Source: Isobaculum melis (GTDB lineage Bacteria > Bacillota > Bacilli > Lactobacillales > Carnobacteriaceae). From it: a DNA stretch of 64,000 nucleotides. The notes beneath the pieces were generated by a model that was not told the DNA's origin, made no database searches, and worked only from the letters and a program-made list of their open reading frames with translations. The translations under genes and the position numbers were made by a program. The DNA lies in assembly GCF_900111355.1 (NCBI RefSeq), contig NZ_FOHA01000002.1, positions 62,001 to 126,000 on the forward strand, written 5' to 3'. Below, in pieces: positions 28,651-36,800 of the stretch (its first letter is position 1; each line of letters opens with the position of its first letter).

Positions 28651-30297
28651 TTACATTACCTCCTCGGGTCTCACTGTTTCATATAAGCTAAAAGCACCAT
28701 CTAAATTTTTTACTTGATAGCCATTTTGCTTTAACATCCGCTCTGCTAAATAGCTTCTTAAGCCACTTTGACAGCTCACAATAATGGTTTGATTTTTTGG
28801 TACCTCTGCCATCCGCTCACGTAAGCTATCTAAGGGAATATTCATGGCTTTTTCAAAGCGACCATTTGCTACCTCGCCAGGATTGCGCACATCTAATAAA
28901 AATGCACCATTCACTAAATATTGATTCAGTTCATGCCATTGAATACTTTCAGAAATGCCTTCCATCAGATTTAAGGCTGCATACCCTGCCATATTCACTG
29001 GATCTTTAGCTGAACCAAAAGGAGGTGCATAAGTAAATTCTAATTCAGGCAAATCTTGCACGGTTAATCTTCCTTTGATTGCTGTTGCAATGCTATCGAT
29101 TCTTTTATCAACGCCTTCTTCACCTACTGCTTGAGCACCATAAATTTCTCCTGTTTTAGGATTAAAAATTAATTTTAACACAATCATTGTAGCATTTGGA
29201 TAGTATCCTGCATGATTTTTCCCTTGAACATGTACGACTTGATAGTTTGTGCCTTCTAATTGTAATTGGCGTTCATTTAAGCCGGTTGAAGCGATGGTTT
29301 TATTAAAAACTCTGACAATAGCCGTTCCTAAGCTGCCTAGATTTTTTCTTGCTAAGCCTGATAAAACATCCGCTACTTGACGTCCTTGGCGGTTTGCAGG
29401 AGAAGCGAGAGAGATTAAAGTATCTTGTTGTGTGCTAAACTGCTTCACTAAGATTGCATCTCCAACAGCATAGATATCCTTTACACTTGTTTCATAGCGC
29501 TCATCAACCATGATTCCACCTCTTAAACCGGTTTGAATCCCTGCATCTATCGCAAGACTATTTTCTGGTTGGACACCTACTGATAATAAAATAAAATCTG
29601 TATCAATATGTTGTCCGTTTTCTAAGACAACCGTTTTCCCTGCATCTTCAATTGCTGTTGCTGAAACCCCTGTAATAACTTCTACTTGATTTCTTTTGAG
29701 TTCTTTTGTAATATAAGCAGCCATCTCTTCATCTAAAGTTGGCAAGACATGGGGGGCCTTTTCCACAACAGTCACTGCAATACCTCTATGCGCTAAGCTT
29801 TCAGCCATTTCTAAGCCAATAAAGCCTGCACCGATTACCATTGCCTTTTTAGGCGCTTCTTTTGTCACAAATTGCATGATTTGATCAACATCTGGAACAT
29901 TTCTCAAGGTAAAGACATTTTTTGCAGCTGCTAGCCCATCAATTGGTGGAATGAATGGTTTCGCTCCTGGAGAGAGCAACAACTGATCATACGCTACTGT
30001 GTAGGTTTCACCATTTGACAGCACCTCAACGGTTTTAGCAACTGGATCAATTTTAGTGGCTTCACTATTTGGACGCACATCTAGTTTAAATCTTGCTTTT
30101 AATTGTTCTGGTGTTTGTACCAATAAATCTGAGCGTTCTTCAATCTCACCAGCTACATAATATGGCAAGCCACAATTAGCAAATGAAACATAGGGACCTT
30201 TCTCTAAAACAATGATTTCTGCCTCTTCATTTAATCTTCTTAAACGAGTAGCTGCTGACATGCCACCAGCAACTCCACCAATAATCACAATTTTCAT
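28651..30297 (-). CDS. CoA-disulfide / CoA-persulfide reductase with rhodanese domain
   Basis: A 548-residue flavoprotein: FAD motif VIIGGVAGGMSAATRLRR, active-site Cys in FANCGLPYYVAGEI (about residue 43), NAD site VIGAGFIGLEMAE, dimerisation domain, then a C-terminal rhodanese (about 455-545) with CQSGLRS. This CoADR-Rhd fusion reduces CoA persulfides and disulfides with NAD(P)H; it is called CoAPR in CstR regulons. It overlaps the preceding rhodanese gene by one base. Confidence 0.92.
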   Translation of the reverse strand: MKIVIIGGVAGGMSAATRLRRLNEEAEIIVLEKGPYVSFANCGLPYYVAGEIEERSDLLVQTPEQLKARFKLDVRPNSEATKIDPVAKTVEVLSNGETYTVAYDQLLLSPGAKPFIPPIDGLAAAKNVFTLRNVPDVDQIMQFVTKEAPKKAMVIGAGFIGLEMAESLAHRGIAVTVVEKAPHVLPTLDEEMAAYITKELKRNQVEVITGVSATAIEDAGKTVVLENGQHIDTDFILLSVGVQPENSLAIDAGIQTGLRGGIMVDERYETSVKDIYAVGDAILVKQFSTQQDTLISLASPANRQGRQVADVLSGLARKNLGSLGTAIVRVFNKTIASTGLNERQLQLEGTNYQVVHVQGKNHAGYYPNATMIVLKLIFNPKTGEIYGAQAVGEEGVDKRIDSIATAIKGRLTVQDLPELEFTYAPPFGSAKDPVNMAGYAALNLMEGISESIQWHELNQYLVNGAFLLDVRNPGEVANGRFEKAMNIPLDSLRERMAEVPKNQTIIVSCQSGLRSYLAERMLKQNGYQVKNLDGAFSLYETVRPEEVM

Positions 30298-30605
30298 TAG
30301 TATTTTCCTCCTCTAGTTGCCCCACTATAGCGCAGCATACCGCCTTTGATGTTAACTGCATCAAAGCCATTTTGAATCAATTCTTTTGTGGCACGTTTAC
30401 TACGCATTCCTGACTGGCAAATGACATAGATTTTTCCTTTTGGCTGATAATTTCTCACTTTATTTAAAGGGACATTTTTTGCTCCTGGAATGTGACCATT
30501 CACAAATTCATGTGGTTCTCTCACATCAATAATGGTGACCTTTTCTGCTAATTTACGTTCTATTTCATTGGTAGAAATAGACGGAATTTTTTTAAATAAA
30601 AACAT
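30297..30605 (-). CDS. Single-domain rhodanese
   Basis: A 102-residue rhodanese with the active-site loop CQSGMRSKRA and the IDVREPHEFVNGHIPGA motif. A basic/hydrophobic N-terminus (MFLFKKIP) precedes the domain, but no clear membrane span is seen. It is the second rhodanese of the operon, upstream of the CoA-persulfide reductase. Confidence 0.9.
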   Translation of the reverse strand: MFLFKKIPSISTNEIERKLAEKVTIIDVREPHEFVNGHIPGAKNVPLNKVRNYQPKGKIYVICQSGMRSKRATKELIQNGFDAVNIKGGMLRYSGATRGGKY

Positions 30606-30629
30606 TTTATTCCCTCTTTCTTGACTTTT

Positions 30630-30950
30630 TTAGGCTAGCTGAGCTGCTTTATTTTTTAGATATTCTGACAAAACTTCTTTTGGATGATAACCCGCTATTT
30701 TTTCAACTGGTTTGCCATCTTTAAATAAAATCATTGTTGGAATACTCATCACATTAAAGTAATGCGTCATTTGTGGATTTTCTTCGATATTTAATTTCGC
30801 AAGTTGAATAGCTGTTGTTTTTTCTGTATCCAGTTCCTGCAAAACTGCTCCTAACATTTGACAAGGTGCACACCATTCTGCCCAAAAATCAACTAATACT
30901 AAGCCTTCATTAACTGACGCTTTAAAATTTTGATCTGTTACTTTTATCAT
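30630..30950 (-). CDS. Thioredoxin-like protein (WCAPC active site)
   Basis: A 106-residue cytosolic thioredoxin fold: [13 protein letters not shown], the cis-Pro in [11 protein letters not shown], and [12 protein letters not shown]. The active site is CAPC, not the CGPC of housekeeping TrxA. Being in a reactive-sulfur operon, it probably reduces persulfides on proteins or rhodaneses. It overlaps the end of yidD by 29 bases, with its own AAGGAAGGGG site. Confidence 0.9.
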   Translation of the reverse strand: MIKVTDQNFKASVNEGLVLVDFWAEWCAPCQMLGAVLQELDTEKTTAIQLAKLNIEENPQMTHYFNVMSIPTMILFKDGKPVEKIAGYHPKEVLSEYLKNKAAQLA

Positions 30951-31197
30951 CTAAATCCCCTTCCTTTGCTTTTTTTAATGTAAAATAATCTGGTACAGCA
31001 TCATTTCCTCCCTTAACAAAAGGATTACATCTGATAATTCTAGAAATCCCCATGATACTCCCTTTGACTACCCCATGTTTTTCAATGGCTTTGACTGCAT
31101 AATGAGAACAAGATGGCGCATAACGACAGCTTGGTGGAAATAATGGTGAGATAAATTTTTGATAACCTCTAATTGGTAGAATAAATAACCTTTTCAT
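30922..31197 (-). CDS. yidD: YidD family membrane protein insertion efficiency factor
   Basis: A 91-residue small basic protein with the YidD signature [20 protein letters not shown] and [15 protein letters not shown], and RCNPF later. YidD helps YidC/Sec insertion at the inner face of the membrane. Here it is the first gene of the sulfur operon, directly behind the CstR-type operator, an unusual context. Its ribosome site GAGGGGGG lies within a second operator-like C/G tract. Confidence 0.9.
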   Translation of the reverse strand: MKRLFILPIRGYQKFISPLFPPSCRYAPSCSHYAVKAIEKHGVVKGSIMGISRIIRCNPFVKGGNDAVPDYFTLKKAKEGDLDDKSNRSKF

Positions 31198-31200
31198 TTA

Positions 31201-31249
31201 TACCCCCCTCGGTAAAAGCAATTATACCTATAGGGGTATAAAAAGTAAA
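31201..31249 (-). promoter_or_regulatory. Promoter and CsoR/CstR-type operator of the sulfur operon
   Basis: On the minus strand: TTTACT, 17 bases, TATAAT (31221-31249). The near-palindrome TATACCTATAGGGGTATA (31223-31240) covers the spacer and -10; it fits ATACC...GGGTAT sites of CsoR/CstR repressors. A second imperfect site, TACCCCCCTCGGTA (31201-31214), overlaps the yidD ribosome site. Confidence 0.82.
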
Positions 31250-31418
31250 GTATTTAAATCAAAAATAACGCAAATCGTTCTAGCACATAAAGTTTTAGCT
31301 ACAAATAGAATCATTGAATAAACTGAGAATATTATGTTATGATAGGTATGAGCCAATCGATGTAATAAGAAGGCTACATAATTTTTTTATAGATGGATTT
31401 ACTTAGGAGGATTCAATC

Positions 31419-31814
31419 ATGAACCAAAAGAAACATTTGATTACTATTGCTGGCTTACTTATTCTTTCTAGTGCTATTTTAAGCGGATGTAATGCTAATC
31501 CCAAAGTAGCAGACTTAGAAAATAAAATTGAAGAATTAGAGAAAAAAAATGATAAGTTAAATGAGCAAGTTGTAGACTTAACAGAAGATGATATCGATAT
31601 TGATTTTGAAACAGACTATGAAGAAGTAGATGGTGTTACATCAGCTACTACTGGTGCTTCAGAACATTATTCTGAAGAGAAGAAAAAAATTGTTGATCAG
31701 ATTATCGCCCTAAAGAAACAGTTAAAAGGTTCTTTAACAAAAACTGAACGTTTAGAAATTATCAATCAAATCAAAGCGTTATCAAAACAAATCGGTGAAG
31801 TCTATCAAGACTAA
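31419..31814 (+). CDS. Small lipoprotein with coiled coil and flavinylation-like motif
   Basis: A 131-residue lipoprotein; lipobox ILSGC places the lipidated Cys at residue 24. Two predicted coiled-coil segments (about 30-53 and 83-128) flank an acidic stretch and the sequence VDGVTSATTGAS (70-81). That fits the DgxtsAT consensus that ApbE modifies with FMN on Thr in NqrC/RnfG-type domains, but no FMN-binding domain surrounds it. RBS AGGAGG. No known family; extracytoplasmic and membrane-tethered. Confidence 0.75.
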   Translation: MNQKKHLITIAGLLILSSAILSGCNANPKVADLENKIEELEKKNDKLNEQVVDLTEDDIDIDFETDYEEVDGVTSATTGASEHYSEEKKKIVDQIIALKKQLKGSLTKTERLEIINQIKALSKQIGEVYQD

Positions 31815-31849
31815 GAAAACCAGCCATGATGATATGGCTGGTTTTCTTC
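31813..31849. terminator. Bidirectional terminator
   Basis: AAGAAAACCAGCCAT / ATGGCTGGTTTTCTT, between convergent genes. Confidence 0.85.
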
Positions 31850-32197
31850 TTATTCTAATTCTTTTAAGGCTTTTTCAGGTACTTCATTTTTTGGGACCTC
31901 TTCCCATGAGACCACACCTTTACCACCATTAACTTTTAGCTTTAAGTAGGCCTCTTCCCTTAAAGGGACTTCTTTATTCCCATAAAAAGATAGTTTTTTT
32001 TCTTTCCCATCTTTATTAAATCCTGGCAACTCATATAAATAATCAACAATTTTTTCCCCTCTATCAGTTGTCTTTATTTCTTTTTCACCCACAATGGTAA
32101 TTTTTGTATAATAGTCATCCTCAGTCAGCATTTTATAAGTGAAGTAACCACCAACCACAATCACAACAATTGCTATTAGCCATCCTATTTTTTTCAT
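31850..32197 (-). CDS. YxeA family protein
   Basis: A 115-residue exported or membrane-anchored protein: one N-terminal hydrophobic segment (about 5-22) followed by a small beta-rich domain with DDYYTKITIVGEKE and YLYELPGFNKDGKEK, typical of the YxeA/DUF1093 family. Function unknown. It often lies near ABC transporters involved in peptide stress; no such neighbour here. Confidence 0.85.
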   Translation of the reverse strand: MKKIGWLIAIVVIVVGGYFTYKMLTEDDYYTKITIVGEKEIKTTDRGEKIVDYLYELPGFNKDGKEKKLSFYGNKEVPLREEAYLKLKVNGGKGVVSWEEVPKNEVPEKALKELE

Positions 32198-32370
32198 TTT
32201 TAATTTCCCCCTTTAATGAAGCTATCCTAATGATAACCTAAATCCTTTTTCATTGTCTCAGTCTAGCGCTCGATTTTTTTCTCCATCTTCAAAAGTATCA
32301 CTAGTCAATTGGACTTTTTTTCTAGTATAATAGACTTTGTCAATAAATTTAAGCTTTTGAAGATAAAAAA

Positions 32371-32400
32371 ATTGACCTATTTTGACCTTTGGAGTATGAT
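32371..32400 (+). promoter_or_regulatory. clpP promoter with CtsR box
   Basis: ATTGACCTATTTTGACC (32371-32387) is the reverse complement of the CtsR site GGTCAAA-N3-GGTCAAA with one mismatch. It overlaps the -35 TTGACC (32372-32377); the -10 TATGAT follows after 17 bases (32395-32400). Heat or protein stress would relieve CtsR repression. Confidence 0.9.
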
Positions 32401-32468
32401 AGTTTCATAAGACATGATAAGCAACTCATGTTACAATAGTAAAGAGCAGTTTAAGGAGGAAATTAAAA

Positions 32469-33059
32469 ATGAATTTAGTACCTACAGTTATTGAACAATC
32501 ATCTCGCGGTGAACGTGCCTATGATATTTATTCAAGATTATTAAAAGACCGTATTATTATGCTAAGTGGCCCAATTGATGATAATGTGGCAAACACAGTC
32601 ATTGCACAATTATTATTTCTAGATGCACAAGATTCTGAAAAAGATATTTATATCTATATTAATTCACCAGGAGGCAGTGTTTCGGCTGGATTGGCTATAT
32701 TTGATACCATGAACTTCATTAAGGCTGATGTGCAAACTATTGCTATGGGAATGGCGGCTTCAATGGGAAGCTTCTTATTAACAGCTGGCGCAAAGGGAAA
32801 ACGTTTTGCTTTGCCTAACTCAGAAATCATGATTCATCAACCACTTGGTGGTGCGCAAGGACAAGCAACTGAAATTGAAATTGCTGCAAAACATATTTTA
32901 AACACTCGTGAGCGTTTAAATAGAATTCTTGCTGAAAGAACTGGGCAACCAATTGAAGTGATTGAAAAAGATACAGATCGTGATAATTTCATGAGCGCTG
33001 AAGATGCAAAAGCATATGGGCTAATCGATGAAATTATGGTGAATAACAATTTGAAATAA
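32469..33059 (+). CDS. clpP: ATP-dependent Clp protease proteolytic subunit
   Basis: Serine protease core that degrades proteins unfolded by ClpX/ClpC/ClpE. 196 residues; catalytic Ser in [11 protein letters not shown], His in IMIHQPLGG and Asp in [13 protein letters not shown] behind TTAAGGAGGA. Monocistronic, with its own CtsR-controlled promoter and terminator. Confidence 0.97.
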   Translation: MNLVPTVIEQSSRGERAYDIYSRLLKDRIIMLSGPIDDNVANTVIAQLLFLDAQDSEKDIYIYINSPGGSVSAGLAIFDTMNFIKADVQTIAMGMAASMGSFLLTAGAKGKRFALPNSEIMIHQPLGGAQGQATEIEIAAKHILNTRERLNRILAERTGQPIEVIEKDTDRDNFMSAEDAKAYGLIDEIMVNNNLK

Positions 33060-33066
33060 GTTTGAT

Positions 33067-33107
33067 AAAACCTTATCTACCTTAAAGTAGGCAGATAAGG
33101 TTTTTTA
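33067..33107 (+). terminator. Terminator of clpP
   Basis: AAACCTTATCT / AGATAAGGTTT hairpin plus T-run. Confidence 0.88.
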
Positions 33108-33183
33108 TTTATTTTTTAACCTGTTAAGCAATTTTGATTCTTTTATTGTCAGAATAGCGTATAATAATAGCGAAGAGCGAATG

Positions 33184-33225
33184 ATTCACAGTCGAATAGC
33201 GTTCGATTTGTCTTATGTTTCTAAA
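33184..33225 (+). repeat. Diverged copy of the two-hairpin repeat
   Basis: TTCACAGTCGAA-loop-TTCGATTTGTCTTATGTTTCTAA resembles the repeats at 911-1062 and 43084-43151. The first hairpin (TCGAA/TTCGA) is kept with changed arms; the second hairpin is absent and replaced by the ribosome site of the next gene. Confidence 0.6.
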
Positions 33226-33244
33226 ATGAAGGAGGATATAAAAG

Positions 33245-33766
33245 ATGGATATTAGTGTAATTGATGGAACTAAAGTAACAACAAATGGTGGACTTCATAT
33301 TGGCGAAGCAACTGCACCTGTTAAAATCATTGAATTTGTAAATGTCAGATGCCCTTTTTGCCGCAAATGGTTTGAGCAATCAAAGGATTTATTAGATACT
33401 TATGTAAAGGCTGGAAAAGTGGAGCGTATTATTAAGTTTTTTGATAAAGAAAAGCCTTCTTTACAAAGAGGAAATGTCTTTCATCACTATCTTGATTATC
33501 ATGATGCTACAGGCGCTTATACAGCCCTTCAAAAAATTTATGAAACACAAGATACTTGGGGCAATTTAGAGCTGGATCAAGTGGCTGATTTCGCTGAAAA
33601 TGAATTACACTTAACTAAACAAGATAACCAAGCTGAAGCTGAGCAAGTGATTCAAGAAGCTCTTGCTGCAAATATTACCCTTGTTCCAACAGTGATTTTA
33701 AATGAACATATCTTTGATGAGCATATGACAAATGAAGAACTAAAAAATATCATTGAAAATGCATAA
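33245..33766 (+). CDS. Cytoplasmic DsbA-family thioredoxin-like protein
   Basis: A 173-residue protein of the DsbA/FrnE-like thioredoxin class: N-terminal IGEATAPVKIIEFVNVRCPFCRKW with a CPFC redox pair, a helical insert (about 80-135), and a cis-Pro loop ITLVPTVILN. No signal peptide, so it acts in the cytosol. Partner unknown. RBS AAGGAGG lies directly downstream of a hairpin repeat. Confidence 0.88.
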   Translation: MDISVIDGTKVTTNGGLHIGEATAPVKIIEFVNVRCPFCRKWFEQSKDLLDTYVKAGKVERIIKFFDKEKPSLQRGNVFHHYLDYHDATGAYTALQKIYETQDTWGNLELDQVADFAENELHLTKQDNQAEAEQVIQEALAANITLVPTVILNEHIFDEHMTNEELKNIIENA

Positions 33767-33768
33767 GA

Positions 33769-33809
33769 AATCCCCCTACAAATTGAATCATTTGTAGGGG
33801 GATTTTTTC
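33769..33809 (+). terminator. Rho-independent terminator
   Basis: AATCCCCCTACAAA / TTTGTAGGGGGATT arms plus T-run; may also serve the convergent adhesin gene. Confidence 0.9.
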
Positions 33810-33811
33810 TG

Positions 33812-36800
33812 TTATCTAGTTGTTTTCTTTTTTCTTTCATATAAGAAGAAACCAATTCCTGCCACAATTAAGGTCATCCCAATCACTAGACTATTTTGTT
33901 GATTTTTACTTCCTGTCATAGGTAAGGCTTGATCGTCCGTTTTTTTAGTTTCTGCTGCATCATCAGCTGTTGGATTTACTGTTGCATCCTCAACTGCTGT
34001 GGTTTCTTCTGTTTGAGTCAATGTCAATTGAATCTCAGTAACTAATTGACTCACTTGCTCTTCTGTCTCCTCTGCTCTTGTTCGTTTGCTAGGTAATGAA
34101 TAAGAAATGGTTACAGGATACGAGCCTTTAACTGCTTGATTTTCGAAATTCCCGATATTAACCGCTAACGGTGTTAAGACTTCATTTGTTTCATCATCCC
34201 AAGCTTTTGCATGACTGCGGGTTAAAATTTCTTGATTTAAGTCCCCATCTTCTTGTAATGCTAAGAATTCATCCACTGTCATTTCAATATTTTCAGCTTC
34301 AATTTTCCAAACACCTGTAGCGATTAAATCAATCCACTCTGCTTTAAGAGCTAAACCATCAGCTGGCATAGCAAAGGAATCACTCATTTTATTTCCTTGC
34401 TCATCAAACCAGCCAGCAAATTTAAAGCCAAATCTAGTTGGATCTTCTACTTCAGAGAGTTGAATCATTGTATCTGTTGGTGCAATCATATCTGCTGGTT
34501 TTGTAGCAGTATCCCCACCATTGATATCAAAGGTAATGGTTTGGTCATCTGCATGCCACTTAGCTGTTAATGTCATACCACCAGCTGGGACAAGATAATT
34601 TCCTGTTACCAAGGTGTCATCTGCATCATACCAGCCTTTAAAAGTATAGCCTGCTCTAGTTGTCATTTGTGCAGCTAAATCAATTGTACTATCTGTTGGT
34701 GCCACAATTGATGAAACGCCTGTCCCACCATTTGTATCAAAATGCACGACTTGATTTTCTGCAGTCCAATGAGCAGTTAAAGCTAAGCCTCCTACTGGCA
34801 TCGTGGTGGTTCCACTGACTTGCGTATCACTATCAAACCAACCTATAAATTGATAACCTGGTTTTGTTGCGATAAGACCATTTAAGTCAATCTTACTATC
34901 TGTTGGTGCGACAATATCAGCTGGTTTTGATGCTTCATCGCCACCATTTACATTGAATGTAATGGTTTGGTTGTCTGCTTCAAATTGTGAAATAAGGGTA
35001 ATATCAGAAGCTGGAACCTTATCAACTGCAAAATTCCAAAGCTTACCACTTACCATTTCTTTCCAACCTGTAAAATGATAACCAGGTTTTGTTGGCTCAG
35101 TCGGTGCAGTTAATAACTGATCAAATGCTCCACTTTCTGTTGTCATGGTTCCTTGGTTGTTAAAGGTAATTGTATAATGATTAACTGTATATTGGGCATA
35201 TAAAGTGACATCTTTAGCAGGCATTTTATTGCTTGAAAAGTCCCATTTATTACCAGCTGTTGCTGCATCATACCAACCTATAAAGGTATAGCCCTCTTTA
35301 GTTGGTGCTGTTGGTTCTGTTGCTAGTGTATCAAAGGTGACTGTTTGTACTGTTGTAACACCCTCATTATCTAAGGTTAACGTATAATCATTAACTGTAT
35401 ATTGGGCATATAAAGTGACATCCTTAGCAGGCATTTTATTGTTTGCAAAATCCCACTTATTGCCGGCTGTTGCTGCATCATACCAACCTGTAAAAGTATA
35501 GCCTTCTTTAGTTGGTGCTGTTGGTTCTGTTGCTAGTGTATCAAAGGTGACTGTTTGTGCTGTTGTAACACCCTCATTGTCTAAGGTTAACGTATAATCA
35601 TTAACTGTATATTGGGCATATAAAGTGACATCTTTAGCAGGCATTTTATTGCTTGCAAAGTCCCATTTATTGCCGGCTGTTACTGCATCATACCAACCTG
35701 TAAAGGTATAGCCTTCTTTAGTTGGTGCTGTTGGTTCTGTTGCTAACGTATCAAAGGTAACTGTTTCTGTTGTTGTAGCCCCTTCATTATCTAAGGTTAA
35801 CGTATAATCATTGACTGTATATTGTGCATATAACGTCATATCTTTTGTACCAACGGCATAAGGGAAAGTTACTTTTGTACCATTTGTTGCTTGATCATAC
35901 CATCCTTTTAAGGTATGTCCAGTCAAAACAGCATCTGGTTCATCTGTAAGGGTTTCACCAGGATATTTCTTCACTGTTTGTTGTGCTGTACTTCCTTTTC
36001 CAGCATTAAATGTCATGGTAATTGGTGTAATGATACCAACATGAACTTGATCAAACTGCGTTGCACTTGGTGTTAAATCACTAGTTGTTGCTTTACTATA
36101 ATCTGCTGTAGCAGTTGCTGTACTTCCACCAGTTGTCACAGGTGAAAAACGTGTTGAACCATTTGTATTTGGATTCATAAAGACAATATCGACTTTTTGA
36201 TTTTTATCTAAACCTAAGAATTCATAACTACCATCAATTCCATTGATTTTTTGTGTCGTTGTTGTTTCAATGAGGTTTGTAGTTCCTGCCTCATAGGCTA
36301 AAACTGAAACACCATTTCGTCCTTTTTCAGTTGCTTCTTTTAAGCCATTACGGTTGCTATCATCAAAAGCTTGTCCTTTAATGACGCCTGTGCGTAAACG
36401 AATTGCGATTGGTTCACTTGGCTTATAGCCTGCTGTTCCCATAATTGAGCGATAGACACGAGCAGAATAAATATTTATTTTTCCTGCATTTGTATCTGCA
36501 TTCGGATCTGTTAAGGAAAGCTTAAAGTCAATTGCTTCACTAAAACCATCTGTAATGTCATCATTTGTGACAATTTTGACCATTCGAATGTCCTCTTTAT
36601 TTGTAATGGCATTCCATGGTTTAAAATTAGCAGAATCTTTATCGGTTTCATAAGTTGTTGCATAAAGTACTTGATAGCTTAAGCTACCTGTTGGTGTCAC
36701 TGGGTTTAACAAGGAAGCTGTCCAATTAAAGGCTTCTTTTTGAATATGCACACTTGCATCAAAATCACTAGGACTTGCTGGCGTTAAATCTGTTTTTTCA

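Noticed and set aside
35181..35820. Regularly spaced repeats considered as a CRISPR array
   Set aside because: The 210-base units are in-frame protein repeats with coding spacers of the same family; no short repeat-spacer pattern and no cas genes.
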